In this document: positions 1 through 12,000 of the stretch, piece by piece
Position numbering within the stretch: the stretch's first letter is position 1
Layout of the letters: the number at the start of each line of letters is the position of its first letter
From: Halichondria panicea
Lineage: Eukaryota > Porifera > Demospongiae > Suberitida > Halichondriidae
Assembly: GCF_963675165.1 (NCBI RefSeq)
Contig: NC_087380.1
Coordinates: 5,278,071-5,342,070, forward strand
DNA: 64,000 bases
Direction of reading: 5' to 3'
Notes under the pieces: model-generated
Database searches by the model: none
The model's input: only the letters and a program-made list of their open reading frames with translations
What the model was told of the DNA's origin: nothing
Program-made: the position numbers and the translations under genes

Positions 1-3000
1 GCATATACTTTTCTAGTACCTCTGAAGTACAATGGTTTCTTGGGGACCAGTTGCTGGATATTGATACTATCTCCCAGCTCTCTCAGACTATCGAAGGGAA
101 CCTGTACACGCTAAACATTGATAGTATCAACAGTCAACTTTTGGGCCTGTACACTGTTGTGGTGACTCGTGAGGGGCAGAATGCTTCTGATAGTGTCACT
201 GTCTCTTATGCATGTGAGTGCCAATCAAACTAGGCATTCCATTACATACAGTAACATGCATTCGAAAGCCAAAGTCATACCATTAGACCGTGCATATACA
301 TTGTAATTATAATTATGCTTGTGAATTATGCTTGTGTGTTAAATTTCAGCTCCACCTACTGTGACTCTGTCCGTAACTGAACTGACTGTAACCGAGGGAG
401 AAGAAGCCAGAGTTCAATGCATAGGCGAGGGAGTGGGTGCAATCAGGATTCGGTGGTATTATGACAACAAGGAGAGCGTACTACAGAGTGGCAGCGATCT
501 GGTCATCCCTTCAGTCGCAAGTACCCACACTGGACTCTATGAGTGCAGAGTGTCCAACATTGCTGACACAGTCACAAAGACAGTACAAATCACTGTTAGA
601 TGTGAGTTACATTTAATAGTGTGCATGAAAGACTTTTCCTCTTCTAAATGTAAAGTATAAAACTACCAGACTGCGTCTCCCTCTAACTTATGTATACATG
701 TATAGTTACGCTGTGAAGCTTCACTTTATGTTCATCGTGTTCTCATATAATAATAGTAATACATGTATGTGTAGGACAACAGTCACAAATAACGTGTCCC
801 TATCTCTTTCTCTCACACACACACACCCATCATGTAGATATGCCATTCAGCATGATCCAGTACAATAGTATCTCTTCCATGTCCAGTCCAATCATTTCCC
901 CCATCTTTGGAGAGTCGACTATTGCTCCTGTTTTTATGTGTACCTCTAATGGCTACCCAGAGCCGACGATCACATGGCGAGCTACTAGTGAAACTGGTTT
1001 CCCTAATGGAGTCACCACCCAAGCAGAAGGACAGGAGCTAGTGTGGACACGTCCCTTTGAGTACACAGACTCTATGCAATATGAGTGTGTCAGTGAGAAT
1101 GAGCTGGGGACCAGTATCACCACTATGAATCTACTCGTACCATGTTAGTGAGTCTGTGTGAAAGCTCAGAATTGGTGTCTGCGTTATTACATGTATGTAT
1201 GCTTTATTGTAAATGTGTAGACGTGTTACGTGTATGGGACATGTGCTTTGGTTGCTATAGTTTTTATGAGTTGTGCTGTGAAAAGTCTTATAGCGATTCA
1301 GTTCACTTTTTACAAATACCTCGCCACTCTCCACAGCTGCACAAAGGATCGACAGTATCTACTCCACTCAACTCTCCTCTCTTACCTCAAACAGCTACCA
1401 AGTTCCAACTGGATTCACTGGATTTGCTCTTACTTGTCTCGCATTTGGCTGGCCTGCCCCGTACGTAGAGTGGCTCTACAATGACAACGCCCTACCTGAA
1501 GGTGTTGACTCATCACAAACATTCCTTACTGGCACCCACATGGGTCAAGTGTCAGCTAAGCTGAGGTTTAGGACAGGATTTAATTCGAACCTCAGCGGAG
1601 CCTACCAATGTGTGGTGAAAGATAGCAAAGTTTCGAGTGTTGCTGTAAATGAATCGAGGGAATTGATTGAGACCGGAGATGTCACCTCAACCACCCCTCC
1701 TCGTAGTTGCTCCGTTAGCAACTCTCTAGTCAACTTTCAGATTCGTATCTTGGAGACAGATTGCACCTCTTGGGGAGATACACTTAGGCAATCTATTGCT
1801 AATGCTTTCGAAGATGAGATCATGAGTATTATTCAGTTGGAATGCAATTGCACAGTTTCTTCTGACTTTGTACAAACCCTCGAACTACCAACATGCAGTA
1901 CAATGATCAACAATGGAGTCGTGTTTCGTGGAAAAATTGAAACAAACTCAGTCGATCAAACAGAGAACGTATTCTGTGCTCTCTCCACCTGGCAACAATC
2001 AAGCCCTTCAGTTAACATTAATGGTCAACTATTCGTTGTCGATTCAGACTGCTCCATTCGACTTGATTCCTTCTCAAATCCCGAGTGTGTGGCCAGTGAG
2101 CCGGTTATTGGTATAGACAACAAAACACTCATCATAGTCATTGCTGCGCCTATTGGAGCAGTAGTTGTTGTTGTCATGGTGATCCTGATAGTTTGCTGTG
2201 TGAGTTGCCATTGTAGGAAACTCAAGAAGACATGGAAGATGCCCAGCAAGAGGGAGGGTACAAGCCAGTATTCTAGGTCAGTGTACATTAATTTTAGCGA
2301 CAAAGACCCAATTACAAATCATCTAAAAAGTGGCACTTTTTGATTGTTGCCTTAATGTGCTCTCCAGCTTACATGTACAGTATACCATGTGTACATGTCA
2401 TATTTCGCTAAGCTGTTTGATCTTTGGTACATGTACATGTATCCTACACATGTACGTACATGTAATGTTCTTTGTTGAAAAGGTATGACTATCGAACGTT
2501 GCTAAGTGTGATTTTGTTTGCCCATACAGAACTGATCCTCGCTATAATAGTCGCAACAATCACGTTGTGGGACCAATTGATGAAACAACAGGAGGTCCAG
2601 TGTACAGCACTCTCGAACGGAACTTATGCTCCCCCAATTATAGATCACCCCTCACTGATGAGTCACCTGAACACCTCCCCCTCCAGCAAACTGGATCGCT
2701 GTCAAAAGATTTCCTAATCCAACATAGTTCCAGAGACCGTGAATCCCTTGATGGTGAAGATATCCACTATCTACACACTGAGTCAGCTATTGATATTACA
2801 GCAACGAGTACAAGTGGAGTAAGGCCCTCAGTACGACAGTTCCCGTATGACTCACAACCAAGCAGTGGCTCTTCCAGCCGTGTCACCAGCCCGCCTCAGA
2901 GGGGACCCTCCAGAACTGTTTTATCTGCAACTAACCCGATGCCTGATTATGAAGAATTGAACTATAATTACAAGGGCAGTCCAACAGACCCCCATCTTCA

Positions 3001-3805
3001 ATTCTCTCGCAAAGAGAGTAGTAGTGACAGTGTTACTGAGAGGAAGTTTTCTCTAGCAAGCAACTCACCTTCATTAACAACAGGCACTGGGCCACACCCT
3101 GCTTCAAGTTTGGAGAATGATGTATTCTCAAATGGTCCTAACTCACGATCAGGACCAATGGGTCCGATTCCACCCATCAGTACTGCCTATCTGCGCAACA
3201 TAACCAGTCGATCATCCATAGACAATGGATCTGCAAGCCCAGCAGTCTCCTCCAGACCATCAGATATAATAGATGAGGAAATTGAAATTAGACGAGACTC
3301 AAACTGTTCTGAAGAACCCCCTCCCTATTCATCACGACCCCCCTCAGGCATGACCCCATCCTCTTCCATGCTAGACAATAGCGCGTATGGAAGGGTAGAC
3401 CCAGCTCCAATACATGAAGATGAACGTTGGTACATTTCCAGTGATGCTTCACTGGACTCTAACAGACCAGATACTCGTCGTATAAATGGCCGAATTGATG
3501 ATATCCAACCCTATGCAAGTATACATAACTCAGCCATCCCCTACGAACCTCAATCTATCATCAGGCAACAAACTGAACATAGAAGTTATACTAGCAGTGC
3601 TTCTCGATTTAGAGTACCCGTGGAGCGTAAGAGACAGCACATACCCCAGCCATACAGTGAAGCGATGCTATCACAAACTTCTGAATCTGGGACACCCCAA
3701 CCGTATTCTGAAGCAGTTCCTATGCGGTCTAGCGTGGGTAGTCTAGTGTCCCAGGGGAGCTTCGCCCCCTCGAGAAACGTGACTAACTTTGAGATCACTG
3801 TCTAA
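1..3805 (+). CDS. Ig-superfamily transmembrane receptor, 3' part
   Basis: The gene is cut by the left window edge. Exons 1-213, 350-601, 838-1143, 1337-2276 and 2530-3805 join in frame to give about 994 residues. Four Ig-like domains are visible, each with W and Y-x-C cores (for example LYECRVSN and MQYECVSEN). A Cys-containing juxtamembrane region of about 150 residues follows, then one membrane segment (TLIIVIAAPIGAVVVVVMVI, ending in VCCVSCHCRK). The cytoplasmic tail of about 450 residues is Ser/Pro-rich. It carries a PPPY WW-ligand, a duplicated PQPYSEA motif and the C-terminus FEITV, which fits a class II PDZ ligand. The layout is that of a cell-surface adhesion or recognition receptor; no ortholog is recognised. 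The 3' end is convergent with FZR1. Confidence 0.82.
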
Positions 3806-4392
3806 GTGCATGAACACTCTTTCATTAGTATTATTATGCTTAATTATTATATGCTCAATTCTTATTATGCTCTTACCTTAGCACAACTATTTTTATGTCA
3901 TCATTCACTATTCTTGTTTTGTTAATAATACTTAATAATTATTTATGTACTAATTATTTTTATGCATGCATGCATGTATAAATTATATATAATCCTCTCT
4001 ATATAAATTATGTTTTTGAGAGACTCCACCTATAATTATAATTTATTGTTTTATATAAGTTACGGTGTATTAATACACTGTAATGTAATCGATAAAATAA
4101 TTAAGGACGTACAGCTATATACAGCCGGTAGTGCAATTCATTATGAAGGGTCATAAAATAACGTGCATCAAAAGTTCGAGAATCAGAATGATCGAATAGT
4201 ATCGTGACAAACTCAACGATACAATGATGATTGAAAGAACAAATCAAAAAAAATGAATGAAAACAACTCAAAACTCAAAAAGTGTTCAGAGGTAAGCTCA
4301 GGTAACTGAATGACTGAAACAAAAATCATACGAATTACAAACAATCACACGATCATGAAAAACAATTGGACAGAGTCTTGCATAAGATGCAG
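3806..4392. other. Convergent 3' intergenic region
   Basis: This stretch lies between the stop codons of the Ig receptor (+) and FZR1 (-). It is AT-rich, with many TAATTAT words and an ATGCATGCATGC run near 3962. It should hold both 3' UTRs. No further coding potential is seen. Confidence 0.6.
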
Positions 4393-7300
4393 TCACCGAA
4401 TAAAGGGATGCATACTTAGACGTGACTCTGGCTCCTTTCGAGACTTTGATTTGTAGAAAACATTCCAGAACCTCAGTGTTTCGTCACCAGCCCCTGTGAC
4501 CACTGTCTGACCATCAGGTGACATTGCCTAAGTGGAAATGGCACACACAAAATGATAAGGAGCACAGTTAAGAGATTTATTTGACATGCAACAATTGAAG
4601 CCAAACAACAGCAATAGTTTGGGAGAACATTGGGTAAGGATGGTATAGCCTACAAGTGCTATCCACATTCACACACTCACTAGATAAAGGACCCTTTGGG
4701 CATGCCCTGTTAGCTTGGCCACTTGAGACAGAGCCGGGTACCTCCATACAATAATTTGGTTTTGAGAGTAGCCATGTGTGCTCACTAACTCATTAGTGCT
4801 CTTGGACCATGCCAGGTTGCATACCTGTAGGGGACAGAAGCAGTTAGCACCAGTATACCTACACAATTACTATAGCACTAAAGTGCAAAACCCTTGGCTG
4901 GTGACGTGAAATGATTATAAAGAAACCAGAAGAGTTATGATTATAATGCAGTGCATGTAGTGATGAATATCATGTATGACTTATTAAACTGTCTAGTACA
5001 GCAACTCAGGAGATAAACCAGACTGGAGGCATGCTGAAACATTTGAGAACAAGGTTTTATATGCACAGTGGACTAGGATCACAGCAAAGAAGCCTGGAGT
5101 CTCATGCAGAGAAGTATAGCTCCTGGAGTAGGATCTCAGAGTCAGACAACTGATTCAGACACAATTCTAGCTTTCTATTGTATCGACTCTTTTCCACAGT
5201 AATTATTGGCTTATGTTTCGAATAATAGCCGCACCTAATTATTGGTTTATGTTTACGCAAAAAGCTTCGTAGGTTTAGCTCGCCTTTTTCTGCGAAACAA
5301 ATACTTCTTTGCAAAATCTGCCAAATTTTAAGCCTTAGTTTTAATGCTAAAAGTTTCCCTACGTACAAATTGTGATGGCTAAATCACCAGGGAAGCCAAA
5401 CTGAGCAACAGACACACACACGGACACACAGACAGACTACTATAACCGAGGCCCTACCCGCCTCGGGCAAACTAGAACACCAGTGTGTATCACACTAAAA
5501 CTGTCACTCAGCTAGTAGACATGGAGATCCATGCACACATTAGTTACAGGGCCATGTAAGAGATAAGTGCTGCACACCTTGATACTGATGAGCAATAATA
5601 TGTATACTGTACATGTTACTGACCTGCGAACCAGTGTCCACTGACTGAATCTGTGTCCCAGTGAGAGTGTTCCAAAAGCGAATTGTCCGGTCTGCTGTCC
5701 CCCCTCCTGACGCCAGTAGTCCGTGTTGGTGTGGAGACCAGGAGATGGCTTTTACAGCTGCGCAGTGTTCAGAGTATCGTTGGTAGGGTGTACACGATGA
5801 ACGGTTCCACACAAACAACTGTATGGGGAAAAAAGACATAAGAATTGCTCAACACGAATATTTGCATCATTAAAGTCACTTGATGACAGGGTTTCACAAA
5901 CATCATTATAGTTTTCACAGCTACATTGCGATCACATATTGCACGCTACTATACATGTACCCCCTCCAGACCACAGTAAACCACAAAGCAATGCTAACAA
6001 TGTGAGATAAGAGGGTGAGGAGTGAGGACTGATGAGGACGTAACCACAACCAATGCAAACACAAAGAGAAACCCAATAACTCAGCCAAGTGAGGTTAGTA
6101 CAATTGTTCCATGCACCAGAGCATGAATGACATTATTCATTGTACAGTCTCTGGGCTAGTTGTTCAAGCACAATGCCATTAGTACATGATACCACTCACA
6201 ACCCCTACCTACTGTACGTGTAGTAGTGAGGCCATTGTACAATGCAGGTATTGCCTGAGAAGAGAAACAACAAATCCCCCAGAGCAACCCATCAACCCAT
6301 GCAGGTTTCATATTTTGAAAACAGCATTGGTCTCACCTTGTTGTCATTGCCACCTGAGGCTAAGAGCTGACCGTCAGGTGACCATCTAAGTCCACACACC
6401 TCCTGCGTGTGACCTTGGTAGCGTTTGATTGGACGAGATGCCTCTCGATGGTCCCAGCCCAGAATCATGTGATCTCTGCTTCCAGAACACAGCATGTCCG
6501 TACTCCATGACAAAGAGCCTACAGAGATGAAATACATGTATGTAAAGAGGTGCAGCAAGACAAAATAGCAGCGTGAGCAAGTCTAGGAACACATGGAGTG
6601 ACTGGATAGTAAACTGTACCTAAAGTACCAGGCATACATGGCAGTGATACATCGTAGATTGGAGGCCATACAATTCAAGAGTGGACACAACAATATACAA
6701 TAAGCCTACACATTACATACTGTGCAAGCAGGACACTTACCCACTCGTGCTGAGTGTCCGTGTAAAGTGGCCACTTTCTTCTCAGCAGCTGCATCCCAGA
6801 TCTGCACCAGGCCATTCACAGTGCCCACTGCCAAATGTTGACTCTGGGGAAGGGTAATTATTCAAGCACTGAAGTCAAAATGAACGCTCATACAAAACAG
6901 CTAAATTTATGGTCCAATGTGCAGTACATTTATATACATTTACACAGGATTTAGGTTGAACAATCCCTAGTATAAGCATTAGTACTTATATTTATGTGTC
7001 AACCCAAGATGTCAATTAAGCTCACTCTGTCAGACCAGGAGACAGAGGTGACCACATCTCCATCATCCTGGAGGTCACACAGCTTTGAGACTTGACAGGT
7101 GCAAGCACTCCACAGGTAGACAGACGTGCCCAACCCCACACACATTGTATTCTGTGAGGACCAGTCCAACAGGTTTAGGTAAAAGTCGTCTTGGAGCTCT
7201 GGGGCATCGAGGACTTTGAATGGTGTCTTGGCTATTTTGCGAGTGACTCTTTGTGGAGATACTAATAACTTTGATCTGTGAAGGGAAAACCACACAGTTA

Positions 7301-8798
7301 AACAAGACAATAATGTACGTACATACATGTACATGTACATGTAGTTGGTGCTAGGGTCAGACATACATTGCGTTAATGAAGCCAGGAGCATAAACACTGT
7401 AATGGAAACCCTACATTCAACTTACGTGCTTTTAGAAACAGGTGAGACTGTGTATTTAGAAAGTTGGTTCATTTTCTTAGGAGACAATGAGAATTTTAGA
7501 GTGTTTTCTTTAGGGGAGGGAGTCACAATAGGACTGAGTGGGTCGTCAGTTGAGTGGGGGTCCTGAATGGAATGGGCATGGGCTATTACTCTGTTAGCAC
7601 CACGTAGATGCATGTATAGCAGCATTGTGCATTAGACATGTACATTCAGTCGGGGAATGACATCCAAAGTGGCCGACACAAAGATACATTGTGTATACGT
7701 ACATCAAAGGGTGTAGACATTGTATAGTTTATTCACATACAAGCAGACTAGTACAGAGGGCATAGTACAGAGGACAGTGCTGGCTAAGGTAGATAAGATT
7801 CATACCGGTACTTCCGTAATTGTTTTTCCCAACAGTTCATTCTGGAGCGCACATTGAAACGTCAGTGTTTCGTTCTTCACAGGCTCAATACTTGCGTCAT
7901 TCCTAGTGTGAGACCAACAACATGCAAGAGTGTGTAATTAATTTGGATTGATTTGGATTAACTTACTTATCTTTGCTTGGTGATAAGTCATTCATAAACA
8001 AACATCTCTTAGCCAGACTTGTGGATCTTCTATTAGGAATGAATCTGCAAAACCAACGCAAAAAGGTCACAAGAAAGAAAGACTGTACGCACAAGTGTGA
8101 GTGCTATATACATGTAGTTATCCCACTAAAGAAGTAGTAGACAGTAGTACTAACAGCAATAGTCTAGACATGGGAAAATGAATTGTACATGTAGGGAAAC
8201 ATGGTGTTCGACAATTTACCAGCCCAGCGTTGACTAAATAAAGTCACTGAATAATCCTGACCTTGTAATTTTATGGAAAGTGTTCAGAAACTCAAACTAA
8301 ACACTGTGTAACTGAGCAGGCCTCACCTGTCATAGTGCACATCTCTGGGCGAACGTGGAGATTTGCCGTAAGGAGACTGTTGCGTCTTGAGGGAGAGTCG
8401 TGGACTAGAGGAAGGAGACGTGACTTTACGAGGACTAGCACTGGGGGAAGTGGTCACACTGCTCTCTCGACCAGGCTTGTCATGATATACCTGCAACAAG
8501 GAGAGTAATACATACACTCATTCAACATGTGCCTGACGGATTTTGGTTTTTAGCTAGCTCTATTAGTAAATGATCGTGTTGAGTTTACGGATACTGGTAC
8601 GCAGTAGTTTTTGCACCACAAAACAATGTATGATGTGATCATCCCATACATATATATCTAGAGAGAACCTCATACCCCTAATTGAAGTAATTTTTAAAAG
8701 AAAGACATATAAATAATTGGTTCAGCTTTGGCTAGTCTAGACAAGTCACAAAGCCTTTACACACTTACTGAGGACCGAAAGAGCTTCATTAAGTCCAT
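4393..8798 (-). CDS. FZR1: Fizzy-related/Cdh1, WD40 activator of the APC/C
   Basis: Exons in transcription order are 8798-8769, 8490-8327, 8044-7967, 7902-7806, 7562-7426, 7275-7026, 6843-6741, 6518-6337, 5818-5624, 4824-4681 and 4527-4393. They sum to 1,515 nt (504 aa); human FZR1 has 496. The C-box DRFIPNR (residues 64-70) is assembled across an exon junction. The segment FKVLDAPELQDDFYLNL is almost identical to vertebrate FZR1. A WD40 propeller follows and the protein ends in Ile-Arg, the tail that binds APC3. Known role of the family: recruits substrates to the APC/C in late mitosis and G1. SPxxSP-rich segments near the N-terminus look like CDK sites. The start is the ATG in a good Kozak context; the same frame stays open upstream to a splice acceptor at 8851, so a further 5' exon is likely. 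It is divergent from EBNA1BP2. Confidence 0.95.
4874..5470 (+). repeat. Dispersed repeat family A, copy 1
   Basis: This sits inside an FZR1 intron. It begins near GCACTAAAGTGCAAAACCC and ends near GAGGCCCTACCCGCCTCGGG. Long stretches match 30589-31223 on the same strand and 54093-54843 on the opposite strand. There are no clear terminal inverted repeats and no coding potential. The class is unknown. Confidence 0.7.
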
Positions 8799-9038
8799 GG
8801 CAATATCTTTGTCTACGGTGAAGTCTAGATCGATCTCAGTCTCTTGTGGTCTGCAAAAAGTAAATATCTCAGGCAGCCATCAACTCTGCCACTTCTGTTT
8901 TTATTAGTCACGTGATGTATTGATAACGGTTGCCACGCCACCCACGCAACATAGGCATCTTTTATTATTGAGGTCGTTGAATTCAAAAGCTATAATGTTG
9001 AACACTCCACGTGGCAAACAATATTTAAAGAGCTAGAG
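8799..9038. promoter_or_regulatory. Bidirectional promoter FZR1 / EBNA1BP2
   Basis: The start codons of two divergent genes are 240 bp apart. The 5' end of FZR1 probably includes a splice acceptor at 8851. The interval holds a CACGTGA E-box-like word near 8910 and GC-richer sequence around 8935-8955. No TATA box stands out. A shared promoter is inferred from geometry alone. Confidence 0.55.
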
Positions 9039-12000
9039 ATGTCGATGGAAGAGGACTACTCATCAGAAGACCTGACTAGTGATGAAGAGGTATGAAGGAA
9101 GTAGAATAATCAAGTTGGTTGTCACCACATAATTATTATTTGCCTTGAGTTGACTGATGACTCATTGCTGCTATAACGCTAGCATGTGGGGTGCTCTTGG
9201 AATGTGAATTTATTAGAGACTTGTACTGTGACGTTGAAAGAACGAGTAGATGTAACAATACTTGCATATTGGTTCTATCCACCAAATTCCACAGTATTCG
9301 CATTTCATTGGGTTAAAAATCACATGACATAGGATTCGCATTTTATTGTCCAAATTCTGCTATAGAGCGCACAGAAATGCTGCAAGAGTCTATATACCTA
9401 TTCCCAGCTCTACTTGATTTTACTCTCGGACTATTAGCCTAGTATACTGCAAAGGATTGGGAATGTACATAGGTTTTGTGTTAGGGTTTAATTATGAGGA
9501 TTAAAGTGGACGTAAGTTGATTTTGCGTGTGTTGTTGGCTCATACTGACTGCTTACTATTGTTTGACTTCACACTTCACACTTAACTTCAACACGCTGCA
9601 GTTCCTGGAGTTGATCAAAACCTTGATTCCCAACCCTTCGCATCCATACAGGGTTGAGCGTTGCGCTGACAAACTAACTTAGAGCGCAAAACATGCTTTC
9701 GACATTTGCTTTTGATATTTGCTCTCACCTTCCTGTGCTATTTAATAATTATATGCAAGACATTTAATGTTTATGCGAGTGGCTATCATACTGTATGTAT
9801 CGCATTCCTGTACATAGCTACGTTTAATGAGGAAATGAAAGCACCGCAGGTGCTGATGCTCAGTGAATGTGTCAAGGCTACATAAAATAAAATTAATTGC
9901 TAATACACACAGATATCACTAATGATAAACATTTTTGACTACACAGGTACAGACACACTATTGTATACCTCGCTTGCGCATGCGCACCAAGGCATAATAA
10001 TTAAGATTTTCGGAGCCTTAAAATTGGCCTAACTTTCTTGTATAACACACGGTATTGGCTAATCTCAGCCGATTAGTTTTGTGATACCGTGTACCGGGTT
10101 TTTAATTCGTAATTAATTCCTGTTTCATACGATTACCACTCTGCAGCTTCAGGAAGAATTTGCCAGGGGAAACTTACATTCAGGGTTGATACAGAGGGCA
10201 CTACCACCCAAAACATTCACAAATAACGTGGTAAGTTCCTATGCAGTGGCGGCTTTGTGCGTTCGTTGGGGACTTGTCCATCCCATGCTACTACTAAATT
10301 TGAAGCGTTATGTAAATGTCCACTTTCCCTAATCTCAGGCTGGTCTGAGGGCAGGATTGGATGTCCTCCGTGAGAAGGAATGTGATTGGCTGGAACAAAT
10401 GGACGTCGTGGCTACTGCCCTGCCCACCTCCATTGAAGAGAAGGATGTAGTCGACCCAGAGGATGACTTTAAGAGGGAAATGCACTTGTAAGTCATTTCT
10501 CGTCATTGAACACTTAGTCGTATGCATTGTACCTAATCAGTTATGAGATTTAGTGTTGCATAGTCAATTTCCAAATTCTATTTTGCTTCTGCTTTTTCTC
10601 TACAAAAGATAAGCAGTGTTCGTAATAATATTATCGCTCTTCTCATCGCTGTCATATCATCTCCTAGCTATCAACAGGCTCTCTCTTCTGTTGAGGTGGG
10701 TCTAAAGAAGCTGGAGGAGTTTGGAGTGCCCACCAAGAGACCAGACGACTACTTTGCAGAGATGCTCAAGACTGATGACCACATGAGGAAGGTGAGTTCT
10801 TGTACTTGCTTTAATGTAGTTGATATTGTACAATGGTAGTCAGTAGCCTCGATCCCAGGCCTTACTTTTTCTTGCTGTTGTCACTGTTTATCCATAAATC
10901 ATAAGAAAGACATAGTAAGGCAGCAAAGAAAGAAATGGGCGCACAGTTAAGAAAAAGTAAGGCCTGGTTTGGGAAATCGCGTGATCCACAAGGATTTTTA
11001 TGAACGTGGGCGATATGTAGCCCACAATCGTGACGTAAGATATTCTCCCACACATTCAGAGTTAATAAGACTGTACTGAGACAACCACCAAGCTGTGCTG
11101 CAAGTCAGATCTGAGAACCAGCGTGGCCAGCTCTGGTGGCAGTAGCTACCTGCTATATGATAATGATGACTAAGTTATTCTTGATCTATACTATCAGTAG
11201 ACTATATAATAGCATGTAGAAAGACACAAGAAAAGATGATAGTCTGATAGAATCTGAACACAACTAGTAGATCATCTAGCTAAGCCTAAGGTATAGCTAG
11301 CTATAGTGCTTGCAAACTTCCAGTTCCAAGTCCATGTCCAGCTTGCTGCAGGCAAAGTTTTATTAGTCGTAGATCTCTGCGTGGGCAGTCCAACATCTCT
11401 AGCTCAGCATGCCCACGCTCATTTTCACCCTTCTACCCTCACGCGACTTCCCGATACAGGCTCTCCTTTTTCCTAACTCTACGTCTATTTCTTTCTTATT
11501 CCTCCAATTAATACCGTATTTTATCTCATTGAACGATTAATACAGTATTTTATCTTATTGAACGATTGTGATAAAGAGAACAGAAAAAGGAGAGCCTGTG
11601 TAGAGGCTAGGTAGTCAGTGCAATGTTTTGGTCCTCTCCTTCCTTTGTCATAATAATATCGGAACCTTCTCTCCAAAATTGTTTCTTTGTGTCTAAAAGC
11701 ACTCGGCTTGAAGTGTGGTTGTATAGCATATTAGCATGTTTCATTCTGTATGTGAACTGATTAAGGGTGGAAGCCTAGCAGAAATTAAATGGTTATAAAA
11801 CTCTGGGGACACTTAAATTTTGGCTTTTGTAATGTTTTGAGAACGACATTGCTTCAGTGGTGGGTCAGACATGCACTGAACAAGGGCCGCAGCAGCAGAA
11901 TCAGTAGTGCAGTGTGCATGGAAACAAATATGCCTCTGTGTGATCACTGATTAGATGTGAAACCTAGACTCACAAGGCAAATTGCCAACACCAAAAAAGG

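Noticed and set aside
11160-11250. Possible C/D snoRNA in EBNA1BP2 intron 4 (TGATGA ... CTGA)
   Set aside because: The boxes lie in the Mutator-like element and recur in its relative at 37400, with no convincing terminal stem. They are repeat sequence, not a snoRNA.
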